Assembly (NCBI RefSeq): GCF_016756395.1
Contig: NZ_AP018365.1
Coordinates: forward strand, 868,001-932,000
Length of the DNA: 64,000 bases
Reading direction: 5' to 3'
Origin: Streptomyces sp. SN-593
GTDB taxonomy: Bacteria > Actinomycetota > Actinomycetes > Streptomycetales > Streptomycetaceae
The notes under the pieces were generated by a model, which saw only the letters and a program-made list of their open reading frames with translations, was not told the origin of the DNA and ran no database searches. A program made the position numbers and the translations under genes. Below, piece by piece: positions 61,005-64,000 of the stretch (its first letter is position 1; each line of letters opens with the position of its first letter).

Positions 61005-61262
61005 CGGGCCCGGCGGAACAACGGCGGGACGCGGACCGGGCAGCACAAGGCGAGACGGGGCACGGCGAGGCCAGCGCGGGATACGCGGCAACGACATTCG
61101 GCAGGACGCGAACCGGGCAGCGCAAGCCGGGCCGGGCCACGCGAGGCGAGACAGGCCGGGCCGGGCCGGGCCGCGCGAGGCGAGGCGAGGCGAGGCGGGG
61201 CGGGCCGCGCGAGGCGAGGCGGGGCGGGGCCGGCGGCGCGAGGCGGGGCGGGTGGCGGGATG
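61005..61262. repeat. Low-complexity GCGAG/GGGCC array
   Basis: Runs of GCGAGGCGAGGCGGGGC and related pentamer/decamer units. The plus strand is G/A-rich and the minus strand C/T-rich. Composition is unlike the rest of the window. Confidence 0.75.
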
Positions 61263-61270
61263 CGCGGGCA

Positions 61271-61276
61271 TAGGGT
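61271..61276 (+). promoter_or_regulatory. -10 element TAGGGT, leaderless start of the ArsR-type gene
   Basis: TAGGGT, then CGGCGC, then ATG. Confidence 0.55.
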
Positions 61277-61282
61277 CGGCGC

Positions 61283-62260
61283 ATGCTCCGCCTGGAAGTC
61301 GCCACCGAGGACCTGCTGCTCAGCCGTTTCGCGCTGTCGCCGGCCTTCGAGCTGAACACGGTGCTGCGGGCGCTGCACCTCGGCGACGGGCGGCTGCCGG
61401 AGGCGTGGGCGGCGCGGTTGCGTCCCGGCTTCGAACGGCTGCGGGCGCGGACCGAGTTGGACGCGGTGCTGGCGCTCCAGGTGCCGCGGGCCGGCGCGGA
61501 CTTCGTCGCGGTACCGCCGCGCGGGCCCGCCCAGAGCTGGGCGGACGACCTCGCGGCGATCCGCGCCACCGCGCCGGAGCAGGCGCGCGCGGAGATCGCC
61601 CGCCTGACCGCGCGGCGGCCGGTGCGCGACCCCCGGGTGCGGGCGGTGCTGGACGCGCCGGACGTGGTCGAGCGGGTCGCGGCCGCGCTGGACCGGGCCT
61701 GGCACGAGCTGGTCGCGCCGGACTGGCCCCGGCTGCGGGCGCTGTGCGAGCGGGACGTGGTGCACCGGGTCGGGGTGATCGGCGAGCGCGGCTGGGCGGC
61801 CGCGATCGGCGAGCTGCACGACGGGGTGCGCTGGCGCGACGGCGGCATCGAGCTGGCCCCGATCGACGGCGGCACGGTGCGGCTGCGCGGCGAGGGGCTG
61901 CTGCTCATCCCGTCCGTCTTCACCTGGCCGGGCCTCGCCGCGTACTTCGACGACCCCTGGCCGCGGACCCTGGTCTACCCGGCGCGCGGCACCGCGGTCC
62001 TGCACGAGTCGACCGCTCCCCCGGCGCCCGACGCGCTCGCCGCGCTGGTCGGCCGTTCCCGGGCGCGCCTGCTCACCGCTCTCGACGCCCCGGCGAGCAC
62101 CACGCAGCTCGCCCGCCAGCTCGGCTTCGCCCCCGGTGCGGTGGGCGACCACCTGGCGGTGCTGCTGCACGCCGGGCTGGTGTCCAAGGCCCGCTCCGGC
62201 CGCTCCGTCCTCTACCGCCGCACCCCGGTGGGAGACGCGCTCGTCGAGCCGCCGCCCTGA
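61283..62260 (+). CDS. ArsR-type winged-helix regulator with large N-terminal domain
   Basis: A 325-residue regulator. Residues 1 to about 240 form a DUF5937-like helical domain (LEVATEDLLLSRFALSPAFELNTVLRALH), and about 250-315 an ArsR-type HTH (LLTALDAPASTTQLARQLGFAPGAVGDHLAVLLHAGLV, then wing GRSVLYRRTPVGDAL). The ligand is unknown. Divergent from the MFS transporter, so it may repress it. Starts 6 nt after TAGGGT. Confidence 0.88.
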   Translation: MLRLEVATEDLLLSRFALSPAFELNTVLRALHLGDGRLPEAWAARLRPGFERLRARTELDAVLALQVPRAGADFVAVPPRGPAQSWADDLAAIRATAPEQARAEIARLTARRPVRDPRVRAVLDAPDVVERVAAALDRAWHELVAPDWPRLRALCERDVVHRVGVIGERGWAAAIGELHDGVRWRDGGIELAPIDGGTVRLRGEGLLLIPSVFTWPGLAAYFDDPWPRTLVYPARGTAVLHESTAPPAPDALAALVGRSRARLLTALDAPASTTQLARQLGFAPGAVGDHLAVLLHAGLVSKARSGRSVLYRRTPVGDALVEPPP

Positions 62261-62413
62261 CGTCCCCGCCCGAACGTCCCCGCCCTGACGTCCGTCGTCG
62301 GGCGCGGCCCGCGGAAGCGCCCGGCCCACGCGGGTCGGCCCACCCCGCCGGCCCGGCCCGCCGGGCCGCCCCGGATGTCCGCCCGGACGATCAGCCCGGC
62401 GCCGGGCCGCCGC

Positions 62414-63208
62414 TCACCAGATCGGCGGGCCCTGGAGGCTGCGGATCACCACGCGGTCGAGCGCCGCGGAGGCGGCCTCCACGTCGAGGTGCGAGTTGTC
62501 GATGATCGGCAGCCCGGAGCCGTACCAGCCGGCCATCCGGCCGTGGATGCGCGCGACCTCCTCGTCGGACAGCCGCCGGTTGCCGGACCGTTCGGCGTTG
62601 CGGGTCAGCACGATGTCGAGCCCGGGCAGCAGGACCACGGGCAGCAGGCCCGCGCCGACGTGCCGCTTCCACCCGCCCAGCCCGACGGTCGGACGGTCGG
62701 GGAAGACCGCGTCGTCGATGATGCAGGACACGCCGTTGGCCAGGAAGTTGCGGGCGGCGAAGCCGCAGGTGCGGCGGGCCAGCCGGTACTGCGCCTCGGA
62801 GTTCTCGTTCCACCCGGCCTGCGGGTCGGCGAACCCCGAGCGGACCCACTCGCGGACGTCGTCGAGGCTGATGTGGGCGGTGGGGACGCCCCGGTGGTCG
62901 GCCCAGTGCCGGGCGATCGTGGTCTTGCCCGCGCCGGCCGCGCCGATCAGCAGCACGGCTATCGGGCCGTGCGCGGCCCCCGGCAGCGACCCGCCGCCGG
63001 GAGCCGCGGGCGCCTGGACGGGGACGGGAGGGGGCATCGGGAAGTGACCGGTGCCCCCGGCACCCGCCGCCTGGGCGGGGGGACCTGGCACCGGGCCCGG
63101 ACCGGGCGGCGGGCCCTGGCCCGGCGCGGGCGGCGGGCCCTGCCCCGGACCGGGCGGCGGGCCCTGCCCCGGACCGGGCGGCTGGGGCGCCCCCACGGCA
63201 TGTTGCAT
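62414..63208 (-). CDS. P-loop ATPase/kinase with Pro/Gly-rich N-terminus
   Basis: A 264-residue protein. The first 80 residues are disordered GPGQGPPP repeats encoded by 24-bp tandem DNA copies. The rest is a zeta-toxin/kinase-like P-loop domain: LLIGAAGAGKTTIARH (Walker A G89-T97), HISLDDVREWV, IIDDAVFPDRP, and a C-terminal helical part. The substrate is unknown. ATG at 63208 follows GGAG at 8 nt; the GTG at 63217 is an alternative. It is near aroQ-aroB on the same strand but separated by 178 nt. Confidence 0.8.
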   Translation of the reverse strand: MQHAVGAPQPPGPGQGPPPGPGQGPPPAPGQGPPPGPGPVPGPPAQAAGAGGTGHFPMPPPVPVQAPAAPGGGSLPGAAHGPIAVLLIGAAGAGKTTIARHWADHRGVPTAHISLDDVREWVRSGFADPQAGWNENSEAQYRLARRTCGFAARNFLANGVSCIIDDAVFPDRPTVGLGGWKRHVGAGLLPVVLLPGLDIVLTRNAERSGNRRLSDEEVARIHGRMAGWYGSGLPIIDNSHLDVEAASAALDRVVIRSLQGPPIW

Positions 63209-63386
63209 GTCGGCCACTCCGTCCCGTCCGGTAGGTGTGTGCGGTGCGCTCGGTGTGACCTGGCACGCCACGGCCTGAACGGTACCGTGCGCTCCGGCTC
63301 CGACCCAACCACCCCTGCCCGCAAGGCGACCGGCGCGCGGGCGGCGCCCCCGCCGGGGACACCGCCGGGGACACCGCCCGCACCGC

Positions 63387-63827
63387 TCAGCTCGCCAGTT
63401 CCTCCGCCACCGCGCGGAGCGCCAGGTGGTACGAGCCGATCCCGAACCCGGCGATCGCCCCGGAGGCGACGGCCGTGAGCACGGACGTGTGGCGGAACTC
63501 CTCGCGCGCGTGCGGGTTGGAGATGTGCACCTCGACCAGGGGCGCGGTGCGCTGCGCCGCGGCGTCGCGCATCGCGTACGAGTAGTGGGTGAACGCCCCC
63601 GGGTTGAGCACCACCGGCAGTCGCCCGTCGGCCGCCTCGTGCAGCCAGCGGATCATCTCGCCCTCGTCGTTGGTCTCTCGGACCTCGACCTCCAGGCCGA
63701 GTTCCGCGCCCAGCTTCGTGCAGGACTCCACGAGGCCGGCGTAGGAGGTCGCGCCGTAGACGTCCGGCTCGCGGGAGCCGAGGCGGCCGAGGTTGGGGCC
63801 GTTGAGCACCAGGACCCGGCGGGTCAT
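63387..63827 (-). CDS. aroQ: 3-dehydroquinate dehydratase, type II
   Basis: Third shikimate step, 146 residues, forming a dodecamer. [21 protein letters not shown] (catalytic Tyr and Arg), [17 protein letters not shown], and [17 protein letters not shown] (His) are complete. ATG at 63827 overlaps the aroB stop by 4 nt (ATGA). Confidence 0.97.
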   Translation of the reverse strand: MTRRVLVLNGPNLGRLGSREPDVYGATSYAGLVESCTKLGAELGLEVEVRETNDEGEMIRWLHEAADGRLPVVLNPGAFTHYSYAMRDAAAQRTAPLVEVHISNPHAREEFRHTSVLTAVASGAIAGFGIGSYHLALRAVAEELAS

Positions 63828-64000
63828 CCGGCGACCTCCCCGTAGGCGGCGAGCAGGACGGCGGGGTCGGGGCCCTCCAGCACGGTGGGCTTGGCGAGGC
63901 CGTCCAGGACGATGAAGCGCAGCAGGTCGCCGCGGGACTTCTTGTCCACCTTCATGGTCTCCAGCAGCCGCGGCCACTGGTCGCCCCGGTAGGTGAGCGG
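63824..64000 (-). CDS. aroB: 3-dehydroquinate synthase, C-terminal part
   Basis: The last 58 codons of aroB, cut by the window edge. The visible end includes [19 protein letters not shown] and [15 protein letters not shown], typical of AroB, then TGA overlapping the aroQ ATG. Second shikimate step: DAHP to 3-dehydroquinate. Confidence 0.9.
   Translation of the reverse strand, partial: PLTYRGDQWPRLLETMKVDKKSRGDLLRFIVLDGLAKPTVLEGPDPAVLLAAYGEVAG

Larger units (their letters stand above)
60726..61282. other. 557-bp intergenic region with low-complexity array
   Basis: No gene. It includes the divergent promoters of the MFS and ArsR-type genes, and a purine-biased GCGAGGCGAGG array (about 61005-61262). 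Confidence 0.65.

Overview
This 64 kb window is chromosomal DNA from a very GC-rich actinomycete, almost certainly a member of the Streptomycetaceae. The evidence is the gene content and order (bldD, actinobacterial integration host factor, GuaB1, a helicase-dead PriA, an FMN-riboswitch rib operon with ribM, and the pyrR-B-C-carA-carB-pyrD-pyrF block), frequent GTG starts, and DasR-type operators at a chitinase gene. I see no rRNA or tRNA gene, prophage, insertion sequence or CRISPR array. Genus and species cannot be fixed from the sequence alone.

Layout. 1-3 kb: a secreted GH18 chitinase and a Tat-type C39-family protein, with three DasR-like sites between and behind them. 3-7.5 kb: an M24 aminopeptidase, a divergent P-loop kinase, and an orphan TPR/CbbX-type AAA+ ATPase. 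7.6-10.2 kb: a pair of CNNM/CorC-type membrane proteins. 10.4-17 kb: a long minus-strand unit, FMN riboswitch-ribD-ribE-ribM-ribBA-ribH-hisE-hisG-PH protein, mostly with stop/start overlaps. 18-24.4 kb: an extended SDR, a DUF5995 protein, a lysine 2-monooxygenase/amidase pair (davB/davA), a PRC-barrel/DUF2382 stress-type protein and an Lrp regulator. 24.5-29 kb: guaB1, a His-rich mini membrane protein, an orphan barstar, a SorC regulator and rpe. 29.3-31 kb: a secreted GH27 alpha-galactosidase with a ricin-type lectin domain.

31-42.5 kb is housekeeping: rsmB, fmt, def, an HTH protein, priA, metK, coaBC, rpoZ, gmk and integration host factor. 42.7-53.3 kb is the complete de novo UMP pathway (pyrF, pyrD, carB, carA, pyrC, pyrB, pyrR) with a PH-like membrane protein wedged between pyrC and carA, and a PyrR-type RNA hairpin next to the pyrR ribosome binding site. 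53.4 kb: bldD with its own BldD box. 54-56.8 kb looks like an accessory insert (HbpS/GlcG-like protein, MarR regulator, S1P-lyase-like PLP enzyme) between bldD and nusB-efp. 57.9-64 kb: an M24-fold protein that lost metal ligands, an MFS transporter, an ArsR-type regulator, a P-loop ATPase, aroQ and the 3' end of aroB.

The most unusual signals are: eight genes whose start codon lies exactly 6 nt after a -10-like hexamer (probable leaderless transcripts); the third DasR-like site upstream of the C39 gene; PyrR-hairpin control of translation; the degenerate M24 protein beside efp; PH-like membrane proteins locked into the his and pyr operons; an orphan barstar; and several tandem or dispersed intergenic repeats. 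I found no clear, wholly new multi-gene system; most of the window is core actinobacterial chromosome.
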